From Flaviramulus sp. BrNp1-15 (lineage in GTDB: Bacteria; Bacteroidota; Bacteroidia; Flavobacteriales; Flavobacteriaceae), in NCBI RefSeq assembly GCF_022259695.1, contig NZ_CP092099.1:104471-168470 (forward strand): a stretch of 64,000 bases of DNA. The letters are read 5' to 3'. The notes beneath the pieces are model-generated. The model was not told the DNA's origin, ran no database searches, and saw nothing but the letters and a program-made list of their open reading frames with translations. Both the position numbers and the translations under genes were made by a program. Positions 43,594-51,966 of the stretch are shown here, piece after piece. The first letter of the stretch is position 1; the number at the start of each line of letters is the position of its first letter.

Positions 43594-44934
43594 TTAAAAC
43601 TCAATACCCTTTATTTTTTTATACTCTAAAATAGCTTTACTGTCCGACAATAAGGCTATGTAATTACAAACGCTTAAAAGACGGTTATATAAACTGTCAT
43701 CTTCAATTTTAATAGTTTTTGGCAGACCTTTTAAAATTAACTTATCGTAATTTGATGCTGAGTTATGGTAAACTTTGTTTATGGCATTAGTATAAGTTTC
43801 TAGTAAAGTATTTAACACCCCGTAACCCGCTATTTCTTTATCTATAACTTCGGTTGATTGATAGATGTTTTCAACACTTATTTTTATAATGTCTTTTATT
43901 TGTGCTTCGTATTTACTTTTATCTAATAAGGCAGAATTAAATTCCCCTTTTAAAATAGCCTCTTCATTAGCCATAAAAATATTTACAGCTTCATCAATAA
44001 GTGTTCCTATTGCTAATGCTCTTAAATAACTTACTCGATCCTGCTTATTTGTAAGTGCATAATAATTTTTCGTTTTTATTTTATCACGCACAATATTTAT
44101 CAAATATTCTAAAGCAAATTCCTCCTGAATTAACCCTAGATTTATACCATCTTCAAAATCAATTATGGTATAACATATATCATCAGCAGCTTCAACTAAA
44201 AATGCTAATGGATGACGCGAATAACTAATATCCGTTTTACTTCGCTCTAATAATCCTAACTCGTTTGCAACATCTATAAAAGCTTCCTTTTCACTTTGAA
44301 AAAAACCGTATTTTTTATCGGATATATGATTAGTAGGTTTTTTAGGAAGCGATTCTTTTGGGTATTTCATAAACGCTCCCAACGTAGCGTAACTTAAACG
44401 CAAACCACCTTGTCTTCCAGCTCTACTTTCGGTTAAAATTTTAAATCCGTTAGCATTACCTTCAAAATCACACAAATCTTGATATTCTTTATCTGTAAGT
44501 TGCTCTTTATACGTTTTGCCAGAACCTGTTTTAAAAAATTCGCCAATGGCTTTTTCACCAGAATGACCAAATGGTGGGTTTCCAATATCATGCGCTAAAG
44601 CCGCCGCCGCAACAATAGCTCCGAAATCGTTAGCTTGATACCCATGGATGTTTTGTAAATGTGGGTATTTTTCCAACAACTTCTTACCTGTTAATCGACC
44701 CAGAGAACGACCTACAACACTAACCTCTAAACTATGCGTTAAACGCGTGTGTACAAAATCGGTTTGCGATAATGGAATGACTTGTGTTTTATCTTGAAGG
44801 CTTCTAAATTCTGAAGAAAATATAACTCTGTCGTAATCTACTTCAAAACCTAATCGGGTTTCATCTTGTTCTTTTCTAATGCGTTTATTAGTATCGCCAA
44901 AGCGTTTTAAGGATAGTAATTGTTCCCAGTTCAT
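43594..44934 (-). CDS. dgt: Deoxyguanosinetriphosphate triphosphohydrolase-like HD protein
   Basis: HD-domain phosphohydrolase that removes triphosphate from dNTPs. The 446-residue protein has HTRLTHSLEVSVVGRSLG (first metal histidine), AALAHDIGNPPFGHSGE (HD pair) and the dGTPase-specific GNANGFKILTESRAGRQGGLRLSYATLG. The length fits the Dgt family. The name is by family; whether dGTP or another dNTP is preferred is not visible. It is convergent with dxs and divergent from the phosphate island. Confidence 0.93.
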   Translation of the reverse strand: MNWEQLLSLKRFGDTNKRIRKEQDETRLGFEVDYDRVIFSSEFRSLQDKTQVIPLSQTDFVHTRLTHSLEVSVVGRSLGRLTGKKLLEKYPHLQNIHGYQANDFGAIVAAAALAHDIGNPPFGHSGEKAIGEFFKTGSGKTYKEQLTDKEYQDLCDFEGNANGFKILTESRAGRQGGLRLSYATLGAFMKYPKESLPKKPTNHISDKKYGFFQSEKEAFIDVANELGLLERSKTDISYSRHPLAFLVEAADDICYTIIDFEDGINLGLIQEEFALEYLINIVRDKIKTKNYYALTNKQDRVSYLRALAIGTLIDEAVNIFMANEEAILKGEFNSALLDKSKYEAQIKDIIKISVENIYQSTEVIDKEIAGYGVLNTLLETYTNAINKVYHNSASNYDKLILKGLPKTIKIEDDSLYNRLLSVCNYIALLSDSKAILEYKKIKGIEF

Positions 44935-45151
44935 GGTAAAAAATAAAGAGTTTTATTTAACAAAATGTTCTTGAAAATATTTTATAAAGATAATTCAGTC
45001 ATAAAAAACAGAACTCTTTATTTTTAGATTCCCGCATTCGCGAGAATGACAATTTCAAATGAAACCTCAATGTTTAAACATTGAGGAACTTTTCTTTAAT
45101 TTATGTGTAGGCAAGATAACATTTCCTGCTAAAAGTTAAACAAAAAATCAC
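44935..45151. other. Intergenic region with a dispersed palindromic element
   Basis: Upstream of dgt. It contains no ORF of note. The structured part is 45029-45086: an imperfect hairpin TTCCCGC/GCGAGAA, the string GAATGACAA, GAAAC, and then a perfect 22-base palindrome whose arms are CCTCAATG and CATTGAGG around TTTAAA (45065-45086). The same order of parts recurs at 60558-60606. Confidence 0.55.
45029..45086. repeat. Dispersed composite palindromic element, copy 1
   Basis: Hairpin 1 (TTCCCGC-ATTC-GCGAGAA, one mismatch), conserved GAATGACAA, then GAAAC at offset 32 and hairpin 2 (CCTCAATG/CATTGAGG). The second copy is at 60558-60606 with a different second hairpin. Confidence 0.6.
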
Positions 45152-45229
45152 TTAACATTAAGGTAACATTTTAATCATAGTTGTTTAATCTTTTGATAAC
45201 ACCTTAATTATGTTAAAGTATTTTATTTG
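45152..45229 (+). promoter_or_regulatory. PHO-box promoter A (orphan domain gene)
   Basis: TAACA half-sites at 45153, 45164 and 45197 and a TAATC half-site at 45186 fall on one 11-bp lattice. TTTGC follows at 45226, 29 bp from the last TAACA. Same architecture, position for position, as promoter B. Confidence 0.7.
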
Positions 45230-45253
45230 CACTTGAATTTAGAATTCAAATTA

Positions 45254-45640
45254 ATGAAACAAACTATATTTTTAATCACTTTCTTTTTATCAGTATTTGC
45301 ATTTGGGCAAAACTCAGGATTAATTAGTGGTAATTTATTAGATATTGAGACCAATAATGAGCCTCTTATATTTGCAAAAGTTTTAATTAAAGAGACGGGG
45401 TTAGAAACTTTATCTGATGAAAATGGTTTTTTTAAGTTTGAAAATTTAAAAGAAGGCAAATATACACTAGTGTCTAGTTTTGTTGGATATGAAACTAAAG
45501 AAGAAAAAATTAAAGTTGTTTCAAATAAATCAACTAATACAAAAATGTATTTATCTGCAAGCACTTTATCTTTAGACGAATTAATGTTATCACTTGCTAG
45601 TGCTGACAAAAAAGAGACTTCTTCCACTTTAAATAATTAA
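45254..45640 (+). CDS. Secreted stand-alone CarboxypepD_reg-like domain protein
   Basis: A 128-residue protein: signal peptide 1-19 (cut near FGQ) and a single CarboxypepD_reg-like beta-sandwich domain (about 22-105), then a short tail. It closely parallels the N-terminus of the TonB receptor at 45892 (shared NNEPL-FA-VLIK, SFVGYET and SLDE). It stops just where the receptor's TonB box (SLDEVVITT) and plug would begin. Start at 45254, because the frame's TTG at 45227 lies in the -7 element. It has a PHO-box promoter and its own terminator (45676-45713). Role unknown: decoy, signalling or fossil domain. Confidence 0.8.
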   Translation: MKQTIFLITFFLSVFAFGQNSGLISGNLLDIETNNEPLIFAKVLIKETGLETLSDENGFFKFENLKEGKYTLVSSFVGYETKEEKIKVVSNKSTNTKMYLSASTLSLDELMLSLASADKKETSSTLNN

Positions 45641-45675
45641 AATTTTATTTGGCGGAAACACGCTAAAATCATATT

Positions 45676-45713
45676 AAAAAAGCAGCTTTTGTTAAAACAG
45701 AAGCTGCTTTTTT
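45676..45713 (+). terminator. Terminator after the orphan domain gene
   Basis: AAAAAAGCAGCTT pairs with AAGCTGCTTTTTT around a 12-base loop, 36 bases past the stop. Confidence 0.85.
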
Positions 45714-45791
45714 CTTTTAAACAGCATAGTGTTTATAATGCTTTTTTTATGTTAACTGAATGTAATCATTTAAAAAAATAACGCTCTAAAG

Positions 45792-45869
45792 TTAACATTA
45801 ATCTAACACTTTTATTACGGTTCTTTAATCATCTGGTAACACTATATTCATAATGTGGTGGTTTCTTTG
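45792..45869 (+). promoter_or_regulatory. PHO-box promoter B (TonB receptor operon)
   Basis: TAACA at 45793, 45804 and 45837 and TAATC at 45826, all on one 11-bp lattice. TTTGC at 45866 is 29 bp after the last TAACA. Spacings are identical to promoter A. The ATG at 45853 lies inside this promoter and is not the start. Confidence 0.72.
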
Positions 45870-45891
45870 CACCATAAATTATAAGAATATA

Positions 45892-48702
45892 ATGAGAAAA
45901 ATTTTATTATTATCTGTACTGTTTTTAACTGCATTTTCATACGCCCAAAACACAGGCTCTATTGTAGGTACACTAACAGATAAAGAATACAACAATGAAC
46001 CTCTTGCTTTTGCAAATGTTTTAATAAAAGGAACTACTAAAGGAACCACTTCTGACTTTGATGGTTTATATGAATTTGACAATTTAGAACCAGGAACTAT
46101 TACTTTAATATTTAGTTTCGTTGGTTATGAAACTCAAGAAATAGAAGTTAATGTGGTTGCTGGAGAAGCTACAGAACTTAATGTTGTTTTAGGTGCTAGC
46201 GCAGCTTCTTTAGACGAAGTTGTTATTACTACCACAACCAAAAGAGAAAGTGAAACGGCTTTATTACTAGAACAAAAGAAAGCTGTTGAAATTAAACAGA
46301 GTATTGGTGCTGAAGAGTTATCTAGAAAAGGTGTTAGTGATGCCGCTGGAGCAGTTGCTAAAATATCAGGTGTATCAAAACAAGAAGGATCTAATAATGT
46401 TTATGTACGTGGTTTAGGTGATAGATATTTAAACACTACAATGAACGGTTTATCATTACCATCTAATGATATTAATAAAAAGAATATAGATTTAAATTTA
46501 TTTTCTTCAGATATCATTGAAAACATCTCTGTAAGTAAAGCATATTCTGCTAGGTTTTATGGTGATTTCTCTGCTGGTAATATTGATATTTCATCAAAGG
46601 AATATACTGGTCAAGGATTTTTTGATGTATCTGTTGGCTCTGGTTTTAACTCAAGAGCAATTGGAAAAGATTTTCTAAGAAATGAAGGTACTGGTTATTT
46701 GGGAGATTACGCAAGATATAGTCATAACCCTTTTGCAGTTATATTATCTCATGGTATAGACCCAGTAGAAGGAGAAACTCCTATTAATTTAAGTTTGAGT
46801 TTATCTGGTGGAAAGTCTTTTACTTTTAAAAATGATTCTCGTTTAAGCTTATTCTTAACTGCATCTTTTGATAATGGTTTTGAATATAGAGATGGTATAG
46901 TTGCAGACTATACAGCTGGTTATAATAAGTTATTTCCAGAGTCTGAAGAGTATAACTATTCTACAACATCTTCAGCAATGGCTACTGCATTATACAGAAT
47001 AAACAGTGATAATAAATTAAAATTTACGTCATTGTTTGTAAACAGTTCTTCAGATGAAGTAGGCTATTACGGTGTTGGTGGTCAAGGAATTCTTTATGAT
47101 TTCTCAGATGAACCAAGTGGTTATTTTCAAAGTAATTACCAATTCAATCAAGATTTAATATTTGTAAATCAATTAATTGGTGAACACACATTTGATAAGT
47201 TAAATATAGATTGGGGAATTGGTTATAATAGAGTTTTTGCTCACGAACCAGACAGAAAACGTATTTCTTTGTTAAATTATGATAATCTTCTTGACAATGA
47301 TGCTTCTACAAGCCCAAACTTTGCTCAAAACAACAATTTCAATAACCAACGTTATTTTCAGAATATTGAAGACGAAGAGTTAAATAGCAGGTTAAGCTTA
47401 TCTTATCAAGCTTCAGATAATTTTAAACTTATTGTTGGATACAATGGAAAAACTAGAGAAAGACATTTTGACAACTCAAGATACGGTTATAAAAATATAA
47501 ACACAGGTACTTTTTCAATAGAAAATATTGGTAACCTAAACAGTATATTTAATCTACAAAACTTTTTAGATGGTGTTTATCAAACTCATGTTTTCAATCC
47601 AATCGATCCAGAAAATGGTCTTACACAAACTAATTTACCTGGTAAATTAGAAAACACATATAAAGGTGTATTAGATATTCATGCAGGTTATATTTCATCT
47701 GAAATTAATTTAGGAGAATCTTGGTTATTTGTTCCTGGTGTAAGATTAGAAAATGTAAACCAGAGTATTGAATACAATGCTATTAACCTTCCTCCTAACG
47801 ATCTAGGAGAAACTAATGCAAGTGAAACCTTTGTTTTACCTTCTTTAAATATTAAGTATACTTTAAATGAAGACCAAAATGTACGTTTGGCAGTAAGTAA
47901 AACAATTTCCTTTCCAGAATTTAAAGAAATTGCACCTTTTGTATATGAAGGCATAAGCTACAGAATTGGTGGTAACCAAGATTTACTTGGAAAAAACACA
48001 GGAGTTAACTTAACTAACAAGTCTTATTCTGAAGTTTATAATTTAGACTTAAAGTACGATTGGTTTATCTCTAAAAGTGAAATTTTATCTTTAGGTGTTT
48101 TTGCAAAACAAATAAACGACCCTATTAACTTAGTACTTGCTGCAGATGCTACAGGCACTCAACGTTACTTTAGAACCGGTGAAAAAGCAGAGATTTTAGG
48201 TGCAGAACTTGAAATTAGAAAAAACTTAATAACAAACCAAGATGATGATACTGTGCTTGCTGCTGGTTTTAATTTTACCTACATGCATACAAAACAAGAT
48301 CTATACAATAGTATTGAAGGATCTTACGGAACTTCTTTTAATAGAGCTACCGATGAATTAGAAGGTGCATCTCCTATTATTGTAAATGCCGATTTAAGTT
48401 TTAAACCAATAATTAGCGAAAACTTTAACTCTACAGCTAACATAGTATTCAATTATTCTTCAGACAGAATTTTTTCTTTAGGATCTGGAGATGTAGGTAA
48501 TATCATAGAAAAAGCTGTAACTACTTTAGATTTTGTTTTAAAGAATAAAATTGGAAAAAATACAGAACTTAATCTAAGTGCAAAAAACTTACTAGATCCA
48601 AATATCGAAACTATAAGAGAAAACACTGGTGATGGAGATGTAATCTTATCTAGTTTTAAAAGAGGAATAACAGCTGGAATCCAACTTAAATATAACTTTT
48701 AA
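45892..48702 (+). CDS. TonB-dependent receptor of the phosphate island
   Basis: A 936-residue outer-membrane receptor: signal peptide 1-18 (cut near YAQ), CarboxypepD_reg-like domain (about 20-105), TonB-box-like SLDEVVITT, plug (YVRGLGDRYLNTTMNGLSLP, FYGDFSAGNIDISSKE) and a barrel ending GITAGIQLKYNF. The start at 45892 follows the promoter TTTGC at 45866. Its PHO-box promoter and company (OprO/P porin, PiT) suggest uptake of a phosphorus-containing compound, which is inference. The next gene begins 33 bases downstream in the same operon. Confidence 0.9.
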   Translation: MRKILLLSVLFLTAFSYAQNTGSIVGTLTDKEYNNEPLAFANVLIKGTTKGTTSDFDGLYEFDNLEPGTITLIFSFVGYETQEIEVNVVAGEATELNVVLGASAASLDEVVITTTTKRESETALLLEQKKAVEIKQSIGAEELSRKGVSDAAGAVAKISGVSKQEGSNNVYVRGLGDRYLNTTMNGLSLPSNDINKKNIDLNLFSSDIIENISVSKAYSARFYGDFSAGNIDISSKEYTGQGFFDVSVGSGFNSRAIGKDFLRNEGTGYLGDYARYSHNPFAVILSHGIDPVEGETPINLSLSLSGGKSFTFKNDSRLSLFLTASFDNGFEYRDGIVADYTAGYNKLFPESEEYNYSTTSSAMATALYRINSDNKLKFTSLFVNSSSDEVGYYGVGGQGILYDFSDEPSGYFQSNYQFNQDLIFVNQLIGEHTFDKLNIDWGIGYNRVFAHEPDRKRISLLNYDNLLDNDASTSPNFAQNNNFNNQRYFQNIEDEELNSRLSLSYQASDNFKLIVGYNGKTRERHFDNSRYGYKNINTGTFSIENIGNLNSIFNLQNFLDGVYQTHVFNPIDPENGLTQTNLPGKLENTYKGVLDIHAGYISSEINLGESWLFVPGVRLENVNQSIEYNAINLPPNDLGETNASETFVLPSLNIKYTLNEDQNVRLAVSKTISFPEFKEIAPFVYEGISYRIGGNQDLLGKNTGVNLTNKSYSEVYNLDLKYDWFISKSEILSLGVFAKQINDPINLVLAADATGTQRYFRTGEKAEILGAELEIRKNLITNQDDDTVLAAGFNFTYMHTKQDLYNSIEGSYGTSFNRATDELEGASPIIVNADLSFKPIISENFNSTANIVFNYSSDRIFSLGSGDVGNIIEKAVTTLDFVLKNKIGKNTELNLSAKNLLDPNIETIRENTGDGDVILSSFKRGITAGIQLKYNF

Positions 48703-48735
48703 TCAAAAAACAATTAACAATTTAAAACCAAGAAA

Positions 48736-49974
48736 ATGAGAAATAATTTATTACTTAGTTTAGTTGCATTGACGTTAATTTTTACGTCTTGTGCAAACGA
48801 CGATACTGCCGATATTGTTCTAAATGTTACAAATAATAATGCTGGAGGTGGCAACCCTACAACACCTACTGATGTGTTTTTATCTGGAACATACACTAGC
48901 GATTTAACTTTAGATGCAAATACAAACTATAAAGTTAACGGATCATTAGTAATGGCTAGCGGAACAACACTTACTATTCCTGCTGGAATGACTCTTGAGG
49001 CTTTAGCTGCTGGTTCAGATGTATATATTGCAATATCTCAAGGCGCAAAAATTGTTGCCGAAGGAACTGCAGATAACCCAATTGTATTCACTTCTGATTC
49101 TTCTACACCAGAAGCAGGAGATTGGGGAGGTTTAATTATTTTAGGTAAAGCGCCTATTAACTCTGTGTCTGGCACTGCAACTTCAACATCAGAAATTGCT
49201 GGCTTACCTTATGGTGGTAATGATCCTTCAGATGATTCAGGTTCTTTAAGATATGTAAGAATAGAGTATTCAGGAGGTTCTGCAGATGGTCAATCAGAAA
49301 ATAACGGTTTATCATTCTACGGCGTAGGAAATGAAACAGATATAGATTATGTTCAAATTTATGAGGGAAAAGATGATGGTCTTGAATTTTTTGGAGGTAC
49401 TGTTAATGTAAGTCATATATCTGTTATTAACTTACAAGATGATTCTATTGATTGGACAGAAGGTTTTTCTGGTTCAATTACAGATGTTTATGTACAACAT
49501 ATTCAAAACCCAACAGAAATATTTAATTCAGATAAAGCATTTGAATGTGATGGTTATAATGACGATTTTGGTAACAATTCGTCCCCAATATTCTTCTCTA
49601 GCCCTACAGTAACTAATGTTACTATTATAGGTGTTGGTTCTACAAATGTATATCAAGATGGATCTGACGTTGGTGCTGGTAAATATGAAGCTATACGTTT
49701 AAGAAGAGGTACTGAAGCTATTTTTACTAATATTTCTATTACTGGTTTTGGTGAAGCTTTCGATTTAGATGGAAATGATACTTCAGACCCAACTGGTGCA
49801 GCTGTAATTGCTGATAAATTACAAGTAAATGATGTTACTTTTACTGATGTAACAACTAAATTAAAAAATGATACAGGTGAAACCTTTACTGAGGCAGATT
49901 TTATCTCTGGCGATGGTAATGGTACTGGTACAGATTATGCTACTTGGGGAGCAGGTTGGACAGTAGGTAACTAA
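48736..49974 (+). CDS. Beta-helix lipoprotein paired with the TonB receptor
   Basis: A 412-residue lipoprotein (signal with lipobox LIFTS-C19). After an Asn/Thr-rich linker comes a repetitive, Gly/Asp/Ser-rich sequence resembling a right-handed parallel beta-helix (LTIPAGMTLEALAAGSDVYIAISQGAKIVAEGTADNPIVFTS, YIQIYEGKDDGLEFFGGTV-like turns). No catalytic motif of pectate lyases is recognisable. Likely a surface-exposed partner of the upstream receptor, perhaps a ligand-binding protein; homologues are sometimes mislabelled as multidrug transporters. Terminator at 49997-50027. Confidence 0.78.
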   Translation: MRNNLLLSLVALTLIFTSCANDDTADIVLNVTNNNAGGGNPTTPTDVFLSGTYTSDLTLDANTNYKVNGSLVMASGTTLTIPAGMTLEALAAGSDVYIAISQGAKIVAEGTADNPIVFTSDSSTPEAGDWGGLIILGKAPINSVSGTATSTSEIAGLPYGGNDPSDDSGSLRYVRIEYSGGSADGQSENNGLSFYGVGNETDIDYVQIYEGKDDGLEFFGGTVNVSHISVINLQDDSIDWTEGFSGSITDVYVQHIQNPTEIFNSDKAFECDGYNDDFGNNSSPIFFSSPTVTNVTIIGVGSTNVYQDGSDVGAGKYEAIRLRRGTEAIFTNISITGFGEAFDLDGNDTSDPTGAAVIADKLQVNDVTFTDVTTKLKNDTGETFTEADFISGDGNGTGTDYATWGAGWTVGN

Positions 49975-49996
49975 GAAGCACAAACAATATAAATGT

Positions 49997-50027
49997 AAAA
50001 AGCATCCTAAATTAGGATGCTTTTTTT
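49997..50027 (+). terminator. Terminator of the TonB receptor operon
   Basis: AAAAAGCATCCTAA, one base, then TTAGGATGCTTTTTTT: a strong hairpin 22 bases past the stop. It may also serve the convergent MORN-repeat gene. Confidence 0.88.
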
Positions 50028-50051
50028 GTTTTTTAGCTTTTCTATAAATAT

Positions 50052-50372
50052 TTATAGCGAAGCAACATTATTAGTATAATTGACTTCTTTTTTAATTCCG
50101 TCAATCCAATAAATCCATTTGCCGACTTTTTCACCATTATCATAATTTGCAGAAACTGTTTTTTTACCTGCTGTGTCAAAACTTAACCACTCACCTTGCA
50201 ATTTACCATCTACCGTATAAGTTCCTGTTTGACTTACAACGCCATTGTCATGATAATAAACAACTTCAATTAAATTAGTGTCTTTGTTAAGTTTTAAATC
50301 TCTCTTCTGTTTTTCTTGAGCAAAAGATACCACAGTAATTAAAAAGGCAAAAACTAAAATTAATTTCTTCAT
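50052..50372 (-). CDS. Secreted MORN-repeat protein (YwqK-like)
   Basis: A 106-residue protein with a signal peptide (1-18, cut near SFAQ) and two to three MORN-like repeats (YYHDNGVVSQTGTYTVDGKLQGEW, FDTAGKKTVSANYDNGEKVGKWIYW). Such repeats occur in the family often called YwqK-type antitoxins, but there is no toxin gene beside it, so that label should not be taken as function. The -7 box TATATTTG is on the minus strand at 50399-50406, with 11-bp direct repeats (50427-50453) upstream of it. Confidence 0.8.
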   Translation of the reverse strand: MKKLILVFAFLITVVSFAQEKQKRDLKLNKDTNLIEVVYYHDNGVVSQTGTYTVDGKLQGEWLSFDTAGKKTVSANYDNGEKVGKWIYWIDGIKKEVNYTNNVASL

Positions 50373-50398
50373 AATTATGGGGGTTTAACATTATACCT

Positions 50399-50406
50399 CA
50401 AATATA
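50399..50406 (-). promoter_or_regulatory. -7 box of the MORN-repeat gene
   Basis: CAAATATA on the plus strand reads TATATTTG on the minus strand (TAnnTTTG), 26 bases before the ATG. Confidence 0.55.
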
Positions 50407-50426
50407 CAAATTAGGTAACTTTAAAA

Positions 50427-50453
50427 CAACATTAAGTTAACACTAAGTTAACA
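50427..50453. promoter_or_regulatory. Triple 11-bp repeat, PHO-box-like (site D)
   Basis: CAACA at 50427 and TAACA at 50438 and 50449 form a lattice of exactly 11 bp with AYTAAG linkers. In plus orientation no TTTG follows at 18, 29 or 40 bp; in minus orientation it lies upstream of the MORN gene but off the phase seen elsewhere. Confidence 0.5.
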
Positions 50454-50533
50454 CAAAATATTTAATATATTGATAATCAGGTTTTTATAAAATAAAATTT
50501 AACATTGGAAATTAATAATTAATTAATATTACC
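50454..50533. other. AT-rich spacer between the MORN gene sites and promoter E
   Basis: About 80 bases, nearly pure A/T with short TAATTAAT runs. No ORF or hairpin of note. Confidence 0.4.
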
Positions 50534-50567
50534 GTTACATTAAAGTTACGTTAAATGACCACCTTTG
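50534..50567 (+). promoter_or_regulatory. PHO-box promoter E (small RNA candidate)
   Basis: GTTACATTAAA (50534-50544) is followed directly by GTTACGTTAAA (50545-50555), an 11-bp direct repeat. TTTG at 50564-50567 lies 18 bp from the second half-site, the same spacing as in promoter C. Confidence 0.65.
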
Positions 50568-50573
50568 GTCTGT

Positions 50574-50674
50574 CTTGAGACAAAACATTAGTATTTCATA
50601 TAATCTATTAGTTTTTGTCGACTACATTATCATGATTTCTAATGAGACTGCCTTGGCCAAGGCAGTCTTTTTTT
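50574..50674 (+). ncRNA. Candidate phosphate-regulated small RNA
   Basis: From a start about 7 bases past the promoter E TTTG to the perfect terminator AGACTGCCTTGG/CCAAGGCAGTCT (50645-50668) plus a T7 run lie about 100 bases with no credible ORF. The only ATG with any length (50632) reads through the terminator stem. A promoter, a compact noncoding body and a strong terminator together suggest a small RNA gene. Its 5' end and expression are inferred. Confidence 0.5.
50645..50674 (+). terminator. Terminator of the small RNA candidate
   Basis: A 12-base arm AGACTGCCTTGG followed by its exact complement, then a run of Ts to 50674. GC-rich for this genome. Confidence 0.85.
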
Positions 50675-50683
50675 ATATGTAAA

Positions 50684-50729
50684 TTTAATCATTTGGAAAC
50701 ATTAAATTAACATTAGATTCGGTTATTTG
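50684..50729 (+). promoter_or_regulatory. PHO-box promoter C (porin)
   Basis: TAATC at 50686, AAACA at 50697 and TAACA at 50708 are 11 bp apart. TTTGC at 50726 is 18 bp from the last half-site and 30 bases before the porin ATG. Confidence 0.7.
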
Positions 50730-50755
50730 CAGCGACAAAAACTAATAAAGTACTA

Positions 50756-51961
50756 ATGAAAATTAAAATTACTCTAGTAGCAATTTTTTTATTTGCTATT
50801 AACATTACGTCTGCTCAAGAAATCAGTGACACTTCTTTTGGAAAAGGTTTAATAAATTTTGTTGCTAAGGACAGTTCCTTTAGCGTCAAATTTGCACCAC
50901 GTTTTCAAGTTCGTTCCATTTCATCCTGGAATCATGATGGAGATCAATATGGTAGTCCAGAACACAATTTTATAGTACGTCGTGCACGTTTAAAATTTGA
51001 TGGATTTGCTTATAGCCCAAAATTAAAATATAAAATAGAATTAGGTCTTTCTAATAGAGATATTTCTGGAGCTAATCAATTTAATAGAAACACGCCTCGA
51101 TATATTCTTGATGCGGTTATTATGTGGAATTTTGCTAAAAACTGGGAACTTTGGGCAGGACAAACTAAACTTCCTGGTAATGTAGAGCGTGTAGTTTCTT
51201 CTGCAAACCTTCAATTAATAGATCGCTCGTTATTAAATAGTCGTTTTAATATAGATCGAGATTTAGGTGTTCAATTACGTCATAAATCTAATTTAGGAGG
51301 TGATTTTTTAATGCGAGAGAAATTTGCAATCTCTCAAGGAGAAGGTCGCAATGTTACCGAAGGTAACGAAGGCGGGTTACAATATACAGCACGATTAGAA
51401 TTTTTACCTTTAGGTGCTTTTAAATCAAAAGGAGACTATAGTCAATCAGATTTAAAACGCGAAGAAAGTCCAAAACTAATGCTTGGTTTTACATATAATT
51501 ATAATCAAAATGCTGTTCGCGAAAGAGGATTTGCAGGAGATTATATGATTAGAACCGATGGTTCTCTGTATGAAACAGACCAAACAACTATTTTTGCAGA
51601 TGCCATGTTTAAATACAATGGGTTTTCATTTATGGGTGAATATGCTAAACGTACAGCTAATGATGAAATTGCAACAGAGTTAGATGGTGTAACACCAACT
51701 GGAGATATTGTTTTAACAGGTAATGCTATAAATTTGCAAGCAGGTTATTTATTTAATACAAATTACGAAATTGCTGCTCGTTTTACAACTGTTGATTATG
51801 AAACTATAACAAACACCTTACCAAGAAAACAATATACATTAGGGGTAAATAAATTTATTGTTGGCCATAAATTAAAAGTACAAAGTGACTTAAGTTACAC
51901 TACATTAAATGGAAATGATAATAATATTACCTTTAGATTAGGATTTGATATTCATTTCTAA
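50756..51961 (+). CDS. OprO/OprP-family phosphate-selective porin
   Basis: Outer-membrane channel for phosphate or polyphosphate. The 401-residue protein has a signal peptide (1-20, cut near TSAQ) and the OprO/P layout: FSVKFAPRFQVRSISSW, then EHNFIVRRARLKFDGFAYSPKLKYKIELGLSN, and ILDAVIMWNFAKNWELWAGQTKLPGNVERVVSSANLQLIDRS. The many Arg/Lys in strands fit an anion-selective pore, and the last strand is ITFRLGFDIHF. It has its own PHO-box promoter C. Selectivity for phosphate is inferred from family and neighbours. Confidence 0.9.
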   Translation: MKIKITLVAIFLFAINITSAQEISDTSFGKGLINFVAKDSSFSVKFAPRFQVRSISSWNHDGDQYGSPEHNFIVRRARLKFDGFAYSPKLKYKIELGLSNRDISGANQFNRNTPRYILDAVIMWNFAKNWELWAGQTKLPGNVERVVSSANLQLIDRSLLNSRFNIDRDLGVQLRHKSNLGGDFLMREKFAISQGEGRNVTEGNEGGLQYTARLEFLPLGAFKSKGDYSQSDLKREESPKLMLGFTYNYNQNAVRERGFAGDYMIRTDGSLYETDQTTIFADAMFKYNGFSFMGEYAKRTANDEIATELDGVTPTGDIVLTGNAINLQAGYLFNTNYEIAARFTTVDYETITNTLPRKQYTLGVNKFIVGHKLKVQSDLSYTTLNGNDNNITFRLGFDIHF

Positions 51962-51966
51962 AAACA

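Noticed and set aside
45853..45891. Upstream ATG of the TonB receptor frame
   Set aside because: It is inside the promoter (TTTGC at 45866) and would place residues before the signal peptide.
50052..50372. Toxin-antitoxin module
   Set aside because: The MORN/YwqK-like protein is secreted and no toxin gene is adjacent.
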